Of a stretch of DNA of 26,335 nt, positions 7,786 to 15,765 are shown piece after piece. Numbering within the stretch: position 1 is the stretch's first letter; each line of letters opens with the position of its first letter. The DNA lies in contig JAFDAW010000040.1 in the NCBI GenBank assembly GCA_019313605.1, positions 1 through 26,335 of the forward strand, in the 5' to 3' direction. The position numbers were made by a program, and so were the translations under genes. Under the pieces are notes generated by a model that did not search any database, was not told where the DNA came from, and worked only from the letters and a program-made list of their open reading frames with translations. This stretch comes from Deltaproteobacteria bacterium (GTDB lineage Bacteria; Myxococcota_A; UBA9160; SMWR01).

Positions 7786-7805
7786 CGGCGCGTTCCCACG
7801 CGCCG
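7786..7805 (-). promoter_or_regulatory. GC-rich hairpin between ftsQ and ftsA
   Basis: CGGCGCGT (7786-7793) pairs perfectly with ACGCGCCG (7798-7805) over a 4-nt loop. It lies 15 bp after the ftsQ stop and 41 bp before the ftsA start. No T-tract follows, so RNA processing, stability control or a partial pause is more likely than full termination. Confidence 0.45.
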
Positions 7806-7819
7806 GCTCGGACCGCCCG

Positions 7820-8713
7820 TCATCCGGTCGGTCTCGCTTTGGACGACGCCGCGTGTCCACGCGTCGCCGCCGCTTGTTTCGCCCCTTTTGGGGACGGTGC
7901 ACCGCGCAGAACCGCCTGGTCTGCGAAGCGAAGATCCAGTGTTTCGGAGCCCTCGACCTCTTCCAGTCCCGTTTCCAGCAGGCGAGCCAGGCTGGTGAGG
8001 CGCGCGTCGAAGTGGTCGTGGCCCAATACGATGCGCGGCTTCAGGTTCGGAAGTCGAAATGCGAAGCCCGTCGGATCGCCCTCGTCCGAAAGGAACAGTT
8101 CGGAGGGCTCGACGGCAGCGTTCGGAATCAAGCGCGGAAGCCCTGCCGGAGCCCGGCCGCCCGCAGGCGCGAAGGGCACGCCCTCCTGGTTGACCGCAAA
8201 ATCCTGCGCGGGTTTGCCGATGGCGACCACCGCACGCGGACTGTGTTCGCCAATGTGAATGAGCAGGCGCCCCGTCGGAAGCCGGACCGCGCGCGCATCG
8301 GCGATCCACGGGTGCGCGATCAGGCTCGCTTCGATCTCGCGCGGATCGACCGACGCCCATTCCGCACCGAGCGGCAGCCCCGTGGACTCGGCAATTTCGG
8401 CGGGACTCAGGTGCTCGGTGCCGCGCACGGAGATCGCCTCGATGCGCAGCGGTTCGCCAGCGATCCAGGAGCGGGCTGTCGCGACGAGCGGGCTGCCGAA
8501 GAGCACACCGATCGCGAGCGAGGCAATGACCGCGGCCGGAACCACGAGCTGAAACGGCAGCTGCGGCTGTGGTCGCGGTTCGCTCCGCATGCGTTCCAGA
8601 TGTTTGCGGGCGCGCTTCTGGCGTTTGGAATAAACGCGTTCGCGCTGGGAAAGGCCGTGTTGGGGGCGTTCACCCGGTGCGTGCCGTCGATCCGGCTGAT
8701 GGAATTCCTTCAT
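7820..8713 (-). CDS. ftsQ: Cell division protein FtsQ
   Basis: The protein has 297 aa. FtsQ links cytoplasmic and periplasmic divisome parts and, in E. coli, forms a complex with FtsB and FtsL. A basic cytoplasmic tail (residues 1-50) is followed by one TM segment (about 53-76). A POTRA domain follows (about 90-160: IEAISVRGTEHLSPAEI, then HPWIADARAVRLPTGRLLI), and then the beta domain. I used ATG 8713 because it overlaps the murB stop by 4 nt (ATGA) and puts the basic tail and TM segment at the usual place; the frame is open further upstream but there it shadows murB. The C-terminal 35 residues are Ala/Lys-rich and look disordered. Confidence 0.93.
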   Translation of the reverse strand: MKEFHQPDRRHAPGERPQHGLSQRERVYSKRQKRARKHLERMRSEPRPQPQLPFQLVVPAAVIASLAIGVLFGSPLVATARSWIAGEPLRIEAISVRGTEHLSPAEIAESTGLPLGAEWASVDPREIEASLIAHPWIADARAVRLPTGRLLIHIGEHSPRAVVAIGKPAQDFAVNQEGVPFAPAGGRAPAGLPRLIPNAAVEPSELFLSDEGDPTGFAFRLPNLKPRIVLGHDHFDARLTSLARLLETGLEEVEGSETLDLRFADQAVLRGAPSPKGAKQAAATRGHAASSKARPTG

Positions 8714-9627
8714 GGTTTGCCTCCGATGACCCGGACCTCGGTAACGAGCCGCACACCCGCCGTTTGCCAGACCGCCGCCTGGGCTTTCTGGATCAGGGCG
8801 AGAACATCCGCGGCCGTCGCACCCCCGCGGTTCGCGATGAAATTTGCGTGAATCGGTGAAATCTCGGCACCGCCCAGGCGATGACCTTTGAGACCGGCCG
8901 CGTCGATCAGGCGGCCCGCGAAATCGCCTGGCGGGTTTTTGAATACCGATCCACAAGACGGAACGTTGAGAGGCTGAGAGCCCTGGCGGGCCGCCAGCAA
9001 TCGAGCGACCTCTTCGCGAACCGACTCGGTGTCAGAAAGCGTCACACTGAACAGCGCGGACAAGATCACCGAACCCGGTGCGAGTCCGCGCAGGGCGCGG
9101 TAGACGAAGCGCAGCTCGGTGCGCGGAATGTGCCGCACCTCACGCCCCGTCGGGCTGATCACTTCGATCTCCAACACGACGTCTTTCACTTCGCGGCCCG
9201 GAATCCCCGCGTTCATCGCCAACCAACCGCCGATGCTCCCCGGTATTCCGCAGCCGAACTCGAGCCCGGCGAGGCCGCGCTCGATGCAATAGTTCGTGAG
9301 TTGGCTATGAGAGACGCCGGTCTCCACCCGCAGGCTGCAATCCGGCCGCTCTTCGAGGCCGCGCAGCTTGCCGAGTTGAATCGCGACGCCTTCGAGGCGA
9401 TCGTCGAGAGCGAGTGTGTTGAAGCCCCCTCCGATCACGCAGTGCGGAATCTGGTGCGCGGCACAAATCGAGAGGGTGCGCGCGACTTCTTCTCGCGTCG
9501 CGGGTGTCGCCAACGCATCCACCGGGCCGCCGATCTTGAGTGACGTGCAACGCGCGAGCGGGAAGTCGAAGCGCACTCGATCTCCGAGCGCTTCTTCGAG
9601 TGCTTCGCGTGCAGAGCGGGGAATCAC
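8710..9627 (-). CDS. murB: UDP-N-acetylenolpyruvoylglucosamine reductase MurB
   Basis: The protein has 305 aa and is the cytoplasmic FAD/NADPH enzyme that reduces UDP-GlcNAc-enolpyruvate to UDP-MurNAc. The FAD-binding segment contains GGGFNTL (residues 66-72), then GLEFGCGIPGSIGGWLAMNAG (120-140). The FVYR motif carries the active-site Arg near 177. The proton-donor Ser is in CGSVFKNP (Ser227), and the C-terminal Glu is in VTEVRV. The compact CGSVFKNP form indicates a type II MurB. The gene overlaps murC upstream and ftsQ downstream by 4 nt each. ddl, often found between murB and ftsQ, is missing here. Confidence 0.96.
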   Translation of the reverse strand: MIPRSAREALEEALGDRVRFDFPLARCTSLKIGGPVDALATPATREEVARTLSICAAHQIPHCVIGGGFNTLALDDRLEGVAIQLGKLRGLEERPDCSLRVETGVSHSQLTNYCIERGLAGLEFGCGIPGSIGGWLAMNAGIPGREVKDVVLEIEVISPTGREVRHIPRTELRFVYRALRGLAPGSVILSALFSVTLSDTESVREEVARLLAARQGSQPLNVPSCGSVFKNPPGDFAGRLIDAAGLKGHRLGGAEISPIHANFIANRGGATAADVLALIQKAQAAVWQTAGVRLVTEVRVIGGKP

Positions 9628-11012
9628 GCGCGTTCCTCCTGCAGGCCGGCAACCAGCCGCTCGCCAAGCGTCGAGATGTTTCCCGCCCCAAGCGTGAGGA
9701 CGAGGTCGCCCGGATCGAGTTCAGCCAGAAGCCGCTCTACGACCGCGTCGAGATCACCGACGAAATGGGCGTTCCGATGCCCGTGGGCGCGGATCGCTTC
9801 CACGAGCGGCGCCGATTCGATCCCCGGGATCTTCTCTTCACCGGCCGGGTAGATTTCCGTCATCACCAGGAAATCCGCGTCGTTGAACGCGGTCACGAAA
9901 TCCTCCCAGAGATCCTGGGTGCGGCTGTATCGATGGGGCTGAAACGCGACCACGACCCTGCCGCGGTGAAATGCTCTGGCCGATTCCAGCGTCGCGCGGA
10001 TCTCCGCGGGGTGGTGGGCGTAATCGTCGAAGACGGAGATCCCGGCGGCCTCTCCCTTGGATTCGAAGCGCCTCTCGATACCGAGAAAGCTTTCCATGGC
10101 CGCGGCGGTGTCCGCGAAGGGAACGTTGAGTTCCCGCGTTACCGCGATGGTTGCCAGCGCGTTCAACACATTGTGGCGCCCCGGCAACCGGATGCGGACG
10201 TCGCCGAGCGCGTCTCCGCGCTCGTGAACCGTAAACCGCATGCCCGTTCCATCGACTTCGACCGCACTCGCGACGAGGTCTGCCTGCGGCGCGAACCCGT
10301 AGGTCACCTTGCGCCGTGTCATTTTCGGAACGATGGCCTGAACGCCCGGATGATCGAAGCAGAGGACCGACAGGCCCCAGAAGGGAATCCGATTCGCGAA
10401 GGACGTAAAGGCTTCCTGCAGAGCCTCGTAGGACCCGTAGTGGTCGAGATGCTCGGGGTCGACGTTGGTCACGACCGCAATGACCGGAGTCAAACGCAGA
10501 AAGGAACCGTCACTTTCATCGGCTTCCGCCACGAGAAGATCGCCCGCTCCCAGCCGGGCCCCGGTCGGAGCGCTCTCGGATGCGAGTACGCGGCCGCCGA
10601 TGATCGCGGTCGGATCCAGACCCACCGCGTCGAGGGTGTGGGCGATGAAAGACGTGGTGGTTGTTTTGCCGTGACTGCCCGCGACCGCGATCCCCTCCTT
10701 GAGTCGCATCACCTCAGCGAGCATCTCCGCTCGCGGGATCACGGGGATGTTCTGGGCCTCGGCTTCGCGAAGCTCGGGGTTGCTCTCGCGTACGGCTGAT
10801 GAGTAGACGACGACGTCGGCGTTGCCGACATTCGCGGCCTCGTGCCCGATCGAAACCGACACGCCCAGACCGCGCAGACGCTCGACGGTCGCTCCCGTCT
10901 TCAGATCCGAACCCGTTACCCGGTAGCCCTGGTTGTGGAGCAGTTCGGCGAGACCGCACATACCGATGCCGCCGATTCCGACGAAATGGATCTGCTGGAT
11001 GCGACGGTCCAT
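9624..11012 (-). CDS. murC: UDP-N-acetylmuramate--L-alanine ligase MurC
   Basis: The protein has 462 aa and is the cytoplasmic ligase that adds L-Ala to UDP-MurNAc using ATP. The Rossmann-like N-terminal UDP domain starts HFVGIGGIGMCGLAELL; the P-loop GSHGKTTT is at residues 112-119. The central Mur ligase domain holds EADESDGSF and NVDPEHLDHYG. The C-terminal domain holds DDYAHHPAEI and FQPHRYSRT, typical of MurC. ATG 11012 is preferred over one nine codons upstream because it follows the murG stop by two bases and has GGAGAG just upstream. The 3' end overlaps murB by 4 nt. Confidence 0.97.
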   Translation of the reverse strand: MDRRIQQIHFVGIGGIGMCGLAELLHNQGYRVTGSDLKTGATVERLRGLGVSVSIGHEAANVGNADVVVYSSAVRESNPELREAEAQNIPVIPRAEMLAEVMRLKEGIAVAGSHGKTTTTSFIAHTLDAVGLDPTAIIGGRVLASESAPTGARLGAGDLLVAEADESDGSFLRLTPVIAVVTNVDPEHLDHYGSYEALQEAFTSFANRIPFWGLSVLCFDHPGVQAIVPKMTRRKVTYGFAPQADLVASAVEVDGTGMRFTVHERGDALGDVRIRLPGRHNVLNALATIAVTRELNVPFADTAAAMESFLGIERRFESKGEAAGISVFDDYAHHPAEIRATLESARAFHRGRVVVAFQPHRYSRTQDLWEDFVTAFNDADFLVMTEIYPAGEEKIPGIESAPLVEAIRAHGHRNAHFVGDLDAVVERLLAELDPGDLVLTLGAGNISTLGERLVAGLQEERA

Positions 11013-11014
11013 CG

Positions 11015-12124
11015 CTAACTCTCCATCTGCTTGACGCACGCTTCTACGATCCGGGCGGCGGCCTCGGGGCGCGCCAGCTTGGTGGCGCTGTCACCCATGG
11101 CTGCGATCTGCGCCGGAGCTTCGAAGACTTCGTGCAGCGCACTCACGATGCGCGTGCCACCCAGCGGGTTCTCGTCGAGCATTTTCGCTGCGCCCGCCGC
11201 GACGAGTGCCGCCGCGTTGGCTACCTGATGGTTGTCCGCCGCGAACGGGTAGGGGACCAGCAGCGCGGGCAGGCCTGCGAGCGCCAATTCGGCCACGGTG
11301 AGCGCGCCCGCTCGACACAGTGCGAGATCGGCCCAGCGGTAGCGCTTCGGCATGTCGGGCTCGAACGCGACAACTTCGGCCTTCAATCCGGCGGCTCGAT
11401 ACGCGGCCTGGGTGCGCTCCCGATCCGCTTCGCCCGCTTGATGAAAGATCTCGATTTGAGACGCGTCGAGTTGCGGAGCGGCTTCGATCATCGCGTTGTT
11501 GATCTGACGCGCGCCCTGGCTTCCGCCGGCGATGAGCAGCCGAAACGGGGGCTCTGCTTCACGCCTGGATTGCGCGCCCGCAAAAGTTGAAACGAGTTTC
11601 TCGCGTAGGGGAACGCCGGAATCTTGCACGCGATCCGCTGCGCCTGATTCTGCAAAAATCGCCGTCGCCTGTTCGAATTGTACGAAGATGAGTTTCGCCA
11701 GTCGCGCTGTCGCGCGGTTGGCGCGCCCCGGTATCGCGTTGGGCTCGACGATCGCGATCGGGATCTGCCTCAGACCCGCGGCGATCACCGCGGGGATCGA
11801 CGCGTAGCCCCCAACGGAGATCGCGAAGTCGGCACCGAAGGAGCCCATCGTGCGCCAGGCCGACCAGCACGCCTGGGCGGTTGCCGGAATCGATTGCACC
11901 CGCGCGGACAGGCTGCGGCCGTAGAGGGGTTGGGCGGGAAGTGCCAGCAGATCGAATCCGGCTTCCGGCACGAGTCGGGTTTCGAGACCCCGCTCGGATC
12001 CCATCAGCAGGACTTCGTCGCCGCGCTTGCGGATCTGCTCGGCTAGCGCGAGCGCGGGCGTGACGTGCCCGCCCGTTCCACCGCCCGCCACCACCCAGTG
12101 ACGGATTTGAGTTCCTTGCGTCAC
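11015..12124 (-). CDS. murG: Lipid II synthase MurG (GlcNAc transferase)
   Basis: The protein has 369 aa and transfers GlcNAc from UDP-GlcNAc to lipid I on the inner face of the cytoplasmic membrane. The N-terminal glycine-rich loop GGGTGGH is at residues 14-20. ISVGGYASIPAVIAA and a second G-loop, IAGGSQGARQINNAM, follow. The donor-site region includes CRAGALTVAELALAGLPALLVP and ADNHQVANAAAL. I chose a GTG start at 12124; it overlaps the ftsW stop (GTGA) and places the first G-loop at the usual distance from the N-terminus. The frame is open further upstream, but there it shadows ftsW. No clear ribosome-binding site is visible, so translation is probably coupled to ftsW. Confidence 0.95.
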   Translation of the reverse strand: MTQGTQIRHWVVAGGGTGGHVTPALALAEQIRKRGDEVLLMGSERGLETRLVPEAGFDLLALPAQPLYGRSLSARVQSIPATAQACWSAWRTMGSFGADFAISVGGYASIPAVIAAGLRQIPIAIVEPNAIPGRANRATARLAKLIFVQFEQATAIFAESGAADRVQDSGVPLREKLVSTFAGAQSRREAEPPFRLLIAGGSQGARQINNAMIEAAPQLDASQIEIFHQAGEADRERTQAAYRAAGLKAEVVAFEPDMPKRYRWADLALCRAGALTVAELALAGLPALLVPYPFAADNHQVANAAALVAAGAAKMLDENPLGGTRIVSALHEVFEAPAQIAAMGDSATKLARPEAAARIVEACVKQMES

Positions 12125-12911
12125 CTTCGACCGATCCTTCTGCGCGATGCGTCCGAGATGCGCGTTTGCACGGGCGCCGCTTCGCAGGCGCCGATCCGAA
12201 GCAGGATCCCGACTGCGAGCGAACAAATCAGGAGTGAGTTTCCACCGTACGAGACGAAGGGCAGGGTGAAGCCGGTGGTTGGAAGCAATCCCATCACCAC
12301 GCTCGCGTTGATGGCCGCCGGAATTCCGATCAGGGAGGTCATTCCGATCGCAACCAGCGCTGCGAGCGGCTCGCGCGCGCGTTGTGCGATTCGCGCCCCC
12401 GCCCAGACGAGTGCGGCAAACGCGCCGAGCACGGCCAGAACGCCGATGAGACCGAGTTCTTCCGCAATGCCGGCGAGGATGAAGTCCGTGTGGGCCTCGG
12501 GCAGGTAGTAGAGTTTTTGTCGCCCGCCGCCCAGGCCAACTCCGAAGATGCCCCCGCGAGCGAAGGCCACGAAGGACTGCACGAGCTGGAAGCCCTCGCG
12601 GGTTGCAGTCGCCCAGGGATCCAAGAATCCGATCCAACGCAGATGCGCGTAGGGTCGAAGCGCGATGTAGACGGCAGCACCACCTAGCGAGAGCACGGCG
12701 GGCGGAATCAGGTAGCGCATCGGAGTGCCGGCCGCGAAGAGCAGGACGCCGACCGCAGCGCACAGGACCAGGGAACTCCCGAAATCCGGCTGCAGCAAGA
12801 GGAGCGCAATCGGAGGAACGCAGAGAGCGGCAGCGCCGAAGATGGGCTTCAGGTGCGTTTTGCGCGAAGGCTTTGCGGTCAGCAGCACCGCAACCGCGAG
12901 AACCGTTGCGA
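12121..12911 (-). CDS. ftsW: FtsW, C-terminal part after the frameshift
   Basis: This segment holds the C-terminal two-thirds of FtsW, the SEDS-family peptidoglycan glycosyltransferase that works with FtsI at the septum. Recognisable parts are LLLLQPDFGSSLVL, GLGGGRQKLYYLPEAHTDFI, AEELGLIG and the closing GLLPTTGFTLPFVSYGG. It includes at least seven hydrophobic spans. It is out of frame with the N-terminal part (12879-13358) because a 35-bp sequence is duplicated at 12877-12946. Deleting one copy joins ...FATVLAVAVLLT to AKPSRKTH and gives a normal 400-aa protein. It lacks a convincing start of its own; a GTG inside the repeat is the only obvious candidate. The 3' end overlaps the murG GTG. 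Confidence 0.9.
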
Positions 12912-12946
12912 GGTCAGCAGCACCGCAACCGCGAGAACCGTTGCGA
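12877..12946. repeat. Perfect 35-bp tandem duplication inside ftsW
   Basis: Bases 12877-12911 and 12912-12946 are identical 35-mers, each starting GGTCAGCAGC and ending CCGTTGCGA. Because 35 is not a multiple of three, the duplication shifts the ftsW frame and causes a stop at 12879-12881. It is seen directly. It could be replication slippage in the organism, a mixed population, or an assembly artefact. Confidence 0.97.
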
Positions 12947-13358
12947 ACTTTGCGATCTCTGCGGCTTGAAGGCGCAACCCGGGGAGTGCGAGCCAGCGCC
13001 GGGCCCCGTTGACTTCGATCCCGATGATCAGGGTCGCGAACAGCAAGGCGACCGAAACCCCCCAGAGCGGCAGTGCGAGTCGACGCCACACAGCCAGTGG
13101 AACGCGCAGTGCCGCGATCAGCACCAGGATGCTCGTTACGAGCGTCACCAACTGGCGGATGAATTGGGGAGGCAGCGCGCTCGCGTCCGAAAGCGGCGCG
13201 GTGAGGCTGTAGATCATGACCAGGCCGGCCCCCGCGAGAACCGAAAATGCGGCGATCACTCCGCCGTCGAGCGCGTTGGCGGCGAGGGCGCGGGGCTTGT
13301 GGACTGCGCCGTTGGCGTTCGATCGCGGCGAATAGCGGCGCGGGACCGGACGGCTCAT
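12879..13358 (-). CDS. ftsW: FtsW, N-terminal part up to the frameshift
   Basis: The first 159 codons of FtsW start at ATG 13358, which overlaps the murD stop by 4 nt and has a strong GGGAGG ribosome-binding site five bases upstream. The segment has a basic cytoplasmic tail, then TM1 (GGVIAAFSVLAGAGLVMIYSL), further hydrophobic spans, and the family motif EVNGARRWLALPG followed by AAEIAKFATVLAVAVLLT. The frame then reads through the second repeat copy as SQRFSRLRCC and stops. On its own this fragment lacks the SEDS catalytic region and would not function. See the C-terminal part and the repeat entry. Confidence 0.9.
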   Translation of the reverse strand: MSRPVPRRYSPRSNANGAVHKPRALAANALDGGVIAAFSVLAGAGLVMIYSLTAPLSDASALPPQFIRQLVTLVTSILVLIAALRVPLAVWRRLALPLWGVSVALLFATLIIGIEVNGARRWLALPGLRLQAAEIAKFATVLAVAVLLTSQRFSRLRCC

Positions 13359-14692
13359 GAAACCTCCCGGGTTTGAAGTTCGCCAACCGCAGCGCGAAAT
13401 CGCTCACCCCGCTCGTTGAAATCGCGGAACTGATCCTGGCTCGCGCACGCGGGTGAGAGCAGCACCACGTCTCCCAACTCTGCGAGTTGGGACGCGCGCT
13501 GCACGGCTTCTTCGAGTGAAGCTGCATTGAAAACGTCCATGCGCCCTGCGAGAACGGCTTCGAGCTTCGGCGCGCTCTCGCCAATCAGCACGGCGGCGCG
13601 AACCCGCGAGGCGGCCGTCCCCGCCAATTCATCGAACGCGAGATTCTTGTCTCGGCCGCCTGCAATCCAGATGAGGTTTTCGGAGAAGCCCGCCAACGAG
13701 CACATCGCCGCGCCGGGATTGGTGGCCTTCGAGTCGTCGACGTAGCGCACGCCCCGGATCTGCCCCACGAGCTCGCAGCGATGGGGGAGGTTCGCGAACG
13801 ACGCCAATGCGTCTGCAGCGCATCGGGGATCGACTCCAACCGCGTACACCGCAGCGAGCGCCGCGAGGACGTTCTCCCGATTGTGAAGTCCAGTCAGCTG
13901 CATCCCATCGAGCGAAATCCGAATCGGCTCGGCGTCCTCTTTGCAGAGAACGACGCTGCCCGCATCCAGGAATGCACCCGGCGAAACGGCTTCCTGGGTT
14001 CGAAACGGAAACACGCGCCCGCTCGCATTCTCTGCGAGTGCGGCCACGGCGGGGTCGTCGAAATTGAGCACCGCGGTATCGGTGCTGCGCTGGTTCACGA
14101 GGATTCTCGCCTTGGCGGACGTGTAGGCGTCGAAGTCGGCGTGACGGTCGAGGTGATCCGGTGTGATGTTCAAGATGACGGCCACCGCAGGTCGGAACGT
14201 CTCTACGGTCTCGAGTTGGAAGGATGAGATTTCGAGAACCGCAAAATCGAGCGGCTCGCCGACCAGTTCGAGTGCGGGCGTTCCGAGATTCCCCGCGGCA
14301 CGGGCGCGGGCACCTGCCGCGCAGAGCAGCGCCTCGAGCAAGCAGACGGTGGTCGATTTTCCATTCGTTCCGGTCACCGCGATGATCGGCGCGGAGATGG
14401 ATCGATAGGCGAGTTCGATGTCACCCCAGACGCGCTGTGCTCGATCGCGGTAGCGCTCGGGAGGGACGCCCGGGCTCGGAACCACGAGATCGAATTTTCC
14501 GGGATCGGGAAAGGGCTGACCGAAAGCGCACTCCACGCGCGGGTCGAGTTCCTCGAGTTCGCTACTGGGATCTTTGGCGCGCTCGTCCGCAGCCAGGACA
14601 CTCGCTCCCCGGGCAATGCAGAAATTGGCGGCGCTGCGCCCGGTCGCTCCGAGCCCCAGCACCAGAACCTTTTGATTCTCGATTCCTTCCAT
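13355..14692 (-). CDS. murD: UDP-N-acetylmuramoylalanine--D-glutamate ligase MurD
   Basis: The protein has 445 aa and is the cytoplasmic ligase that adds D-Glu to UDP-MurNAc-L-Ala. The N-terminal domain begins KVLVLGLGATGRSAANF. The P-loop VTGTNGKSTT is at residues 106-115. The central domain holds LEISSFQLE and LNITPDHLDRH, and the C-terminal domain VRYVDDSKATNPGAA and IAGGRDKNLAF, all typical of MurD. The ATG at 14692 shares one base with the mraY TGA (TGATG), indicating translational coupling. The frame remains open upstream of this ATG, but that part shadows mraY. The 3' end overlaps ftsW by 4 nt. Confidence 0.97.
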   Translation of the reverse strand: MEGIENQKVLVLGLGATGRSAANFCIARGASVLAADERAKDPSSELEELDPRVECAFGQPFPDPGKFDLVVPSPGVPPERYRDRAQRVWGDIELAYRSISAPIIAVTGTNGKSTTVCLLEALLCAAGARARAAGNLGTPALELVGEPLDFAVLEISSFQLETVETFRPAVAVILNITPDHLDRHADFDAYTSAKARILVNQRSTDTAVLNFDDPAVAALAENASGRVFPFRTQEAVSPGAFLDAGSVVLCKEDAEPIRISLDGMQLTGLHNRENVLAALAAVYAVGVDPRCAADALASFANLPHRCELVGQIRGVRYVDDSKATNPGAAMCSLAGFSENLIWIAGGRDKNLAFDELAGTAASRVRAAVLIGESAPKLEAVLAGRMDVFNAASLEEAVQRASQLAELGDVVLLSPACASQDQFRDFNERGERFRAAVGELQTREVS

Positions 14693-15765
14693 CAGCGAAG
14701 TTTCAGCGTGGACAAAGCCACGAGCCCCAAGATGGCCGACACGATCCAGAAGCGGACGACGATCTTCTGTTCGGGCCAGCCGAGTTGTTCGTAGTGATGG
14801 TGGATCGGCGCCATCAGAAACACGCGTTTCCCGGTCATCTTGAACGACGCCACCTGGATCATCACGGAGAGCGCTTCGACGACGAAGATCCCGCCGACGA
14901 TCGGGAGCAGAAATTCCTGCCGGATCAACACGGCTATCGTTCCGAGCGCGCCACCGAGCGCGAGGGAGCCCACGTCTCCCATGAAGAGCTGTGCGGGGGA
15001 TGCGTTGAACCAGAGAAAACCGAGCCCGCCGCCGATCAACGCACCGCAGAAGATCGTGAGGTGTCCGCTGCCGGGGACGTACTTGATGGCCAGGTAATCG
15101 GCGATTCCGGCGTGGCCCGCCGCGTACGCGAGGATCAAGAAGGTTCCCGCCGAAACCAGAACCGGCCCGATCGCAAGCCCGTCGAGGCCATCGGTCAGGT
15201 TGACACTGTTGCTCGTCGCCACGATCACGAACGCCGCAAAGGGGACGTAGAAGACGCCGAGATGCGGCGTGAAGTTCTTGAAGAACGGCACGGCGAGATG
15301 GGCGTCGAAATCCGGATGGTTGTAGATCGCGAGTGCGACTCCGATGGCCATCAGCGTCTGCCAGAAGAGTTTGGCACGCGCCGAAATCCCGCCGTGGTGG
15401 CCCTCTTTGACCTTGCGATAGTCGTCGATGAAACCCAGCAACCCGTAGCCCGAAGTGATGCCGATGACGATCCAGACGAAGCGGTTGTCGAGGTTCGACC
15501 AGAGCAGCACCGATACGAGCAGCGAGAGCAGGATCAAGAGCCCGCCCATGGTCGGCGTGCCCTCTTTGCTCTGGTGGTCGGGGCCGATGTCGCGGATGGG
15601 TTGCCCCACTCGCATGCGTTCGAGCCATCGGATGAGCGGCGGTCCCACCATGAAGGCGATAAAGAGCGCGGTCAGTGTGGCAGCACCGGTTCGGAACGTG
15701 ATGTAGCGAAAGACGTTGAACGGACCGAACTCGGAAGCGAATCGGAAGAACAAGTGATAGAGCAT
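14692..15765 (-). CDS. mraY: Phospho-N-acetylmuramoyl-pentapeptide transferase MraY
   Basis: The protein has 357 aa and is a polytopic membrane enzyme that makes lipid I from UDP-MurNAc-pentapeptide and undecaprenyl phosphate. It shows about ten hydrophobic spans. Catalytic motifs are present: DDYRK at residues 114-118, NSVNLTDGLDGLA at 186-198, and a C-terminal cytoplasmic loop with MAPIHHHYE. KEGTPTMGG near residue 68 is also characteristic. Length matches the family (about 360 aa). The ATG directly follows the murF TGA (TGAATG), so the two are probably translationally coupled. Confidence 0.98.
   Translation of the reverse strand: MLYHLFFRFASEFGPFNVFRYITFRTGAATLTALFIAFMVGPPLIRWLERMRVGQPIRDIGPDHQSKEGTPTMGGLLILLSLLVSVLLWSNLDNRFVWIVIGITSGYGLLGFIDDYRKVKEGHHGGISARAKLFWQTLMAIGVALAIYNHPDFDAHLAVPFFKNFTPHLGVFYVPFAAFVIVATSNSVNLTDGLDGLAIGPVLVSAGTFLILAYAAGHAGIADYLAIKYVPGSGHLTIFCGALIGGGLGFLWFNASPAQLFMGDVGSLALGGALGTIAVLIRQEFLLPIVGGIFVVEALSVMIQVASFKMTGKRVFLMAPIHHHYEQLGWPEQKIVVRFWIVSAILGLVALSTLKLR

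Noticed and set aside
13359..13584. Upstream extension of the frame that encodes the FtsW C-terminus
   Set aside because: This part runs out of frame through the FtsW N-terminus and murD and has no FtsW-like sequence; it arises from the frameshift.
14693..15628. A 312-codon N-terminal extension of MurD
   Set aside because: It is a shadow of mraY in another frame; the MurD fold begins at the ATG that overlaps the mraY stop.
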